A stretch of 58,409 bases of DNA from an uncultured Christensenella sp. (GTDB lineage: Bacteria > Bacillota > Clostridia > Christensenellales > UBA1242), in assembly GCA_949292875.1 (NCBI GenBank), contig CASFBJ010000008.1, forward strand, positions 68,547 to 126,955. Direction: 5' to 3'. Both the position numbers and the translations under genes were made by a program. The notes beneath the pieces are model-generated. The model saw only the letters and a list, made by a program, of their open reading frames with translations. It had not been told where the DNA came from and made no database searches. Position 1 is the first letter of the stretch. Each line of letters opens with the position of its first letter. Below are positions 57,949 to 58,409 of the stretch, one piece after another.

Positions 57949-58223
57949 AAATCAATATAAACTAAATCATTATTTCTGTTTTTATATATCAATTTTACAT
58001 TAATTTTAAAAATTAAACTAAAACTAAAATTAAAATATGAAAACATAGGGTAAAATGGTGGGAGAGTGTTTGGGCTGAGGTTGCTTGCTTAAGAAAAATA
58101 TTTTTTGGTTTTTTTCAAAATCGTGTCTTTTTACTAGGTTTTTTGTCGCTTTTGATGTATAATATATTTATTAAATATATATTACTAATGTTGAGAAACT
58201 GTTTTGTTTCGGGAGTTTGGGTT
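57949..58223. other. Non-coding gap with a -10 element
   Basis: No gene is supported. TATAAT at 58158-58163 lies about 60 bases before the last ATG, without a good -35. An AT palindrome follows around 58160-58185. The stretch near 58055-58090 is unusually G-rich for this chromosome. Confidence 0.5.
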
Positions 58224-58409
58224 ATGAGTTTATCTGAGCACAATAATTTTAATAAACCTAGCGACAAGTCGCATTCGTCTGCTTCTAAGTCTAAGCACGC
58301 TTTGCTTCTAAAAGTCGCTTGCATTCTTCTTGCTATTTTAGTTGTTGTTGGTAGCGCTGTTTTTACTTCCGCTATCTTTACTTCTAGGACTGAAGAATCT
58401 ACTACTATC
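58224..58409 (+). CDS. N-terminus of a secreted or membrane-anchored protein (cut by window end)
   Basis: GGGAG lies 8 bases before the ATG. 62 codons are visible. A polar, Ser/Lys-rich N-terminal 25 residues precede one long hydrophobic helix (~27-50, LLLKVACILLAILVVVGSAVF), then SRTEESTT. This is a signal-anchor or uncleaved signal peptide pattern. Codons such as TCT and CTT are more frequent than in nearby genes. The protein runs off the window and its function is unknown. Confidence 0.6.
   Translation, partial: MSLSEHNNFNKPSDKSHSSASKSKHALLLKVACILLAILVVVGSAVFTSAIFTSRTEESTTI

Noticed and set aside
58115..58324. Minus-strand 69-residue frame at the window end
   Set aside because: It lies opposite a better supported plus-strand start with SD and a signal-anchor, has no ribosome site and reads as an ordinary frame shadow.

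Overview
The window looks like chromosome of an AT-rich, spore-forming member of the Clostridia. Evidence for this is the set spoIIGA-sigE-sigG, spoIVA and a SpoIIIE/FtsK translocase, a RF2 gene with the classical +1 frameshift, low GC content, and strong AGGAGG-type ribosome binding sites. The exact taxon cannot be read from the sequence.

Positions 1 to about 15460 are the right-hand part of a prophage. The leftmost gene is cut by the window edge. A co-oriented series of tail and baseplate-type genes (261-7632) leads into a complete diversity-generating retroelement (DGR). Its parts are a DUF6273/C-type-lectin-like target protein with a 117-bp variable repeat at its 3' end (8985-9101), an Avd accessory protein (9154-9561), a template repeat (9585-9701) and a DGR-type reverse transcriptase (9852-10895). 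VR and TR align without gaps. They differ at 19 positions, and every one is an adenine in the template. Small phage proteins and a block of membrane and coiled-coil proteins follow (10865-13651). A minus-strand four-helix membrane gene with its own promoter, structured leader and terminator (13676-14056) looks like moron cargo. A DDE transposase with phage-like codon use (14355-15404) closes the element.

From about 15.6 kb the sequence is host chromosome. 16.5-23.7 kb is an operon-like run ftsK/spoIIIE-rimO-pgsA-cinA(C)-recA and a HEPN-CBS protein. 23.8-26.8 kb holds the mother-cell and forespore sigma genes spoIIGA-sigE-sigG and a ylmC/ymxH-like gene with a Cys-rich tail. Then come two unknown genes, prfB (frameshifted), tsaD, a TVP38-family membrane protein, gyrB-gyrA, a minus-strand SPFH/NfeD pair and a COG2426 membrane protein. 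38-43 kb has a degenerate RnfC-like protein, polA and a CPBP protease. 43.5-50.8 kb has spoIVA, a fused ABC/FtsX exporter and uvrA. A Fic-fold-like winged-helix protein lacking the catalytic motif follows. The minus-strand cluster dnaD-dnaI-cysS, an M1-type peptidase lipoprotein, a small membrane protein and the start of a secreted or anchored protein complete the window.

The most notable system is the phage DGR. It is a known class of system, but here it has an unusual target architecture: a tyrosine-rich tail-fibre-like module appears to be inserted inside the DUF6273 domain. Second-tier candidates are the structured leader and inverted-repeat cluster beside the transposase, the HEPN-CBS gene behind recA, the RnfC-like and Fic-like proteins without their catalytic motifs, and two compact leader/promoter arrangements (leaderless gene at 26856; alternative hairpins before 27600). 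No tRNA, rRNA or CRISPR array was recognised.
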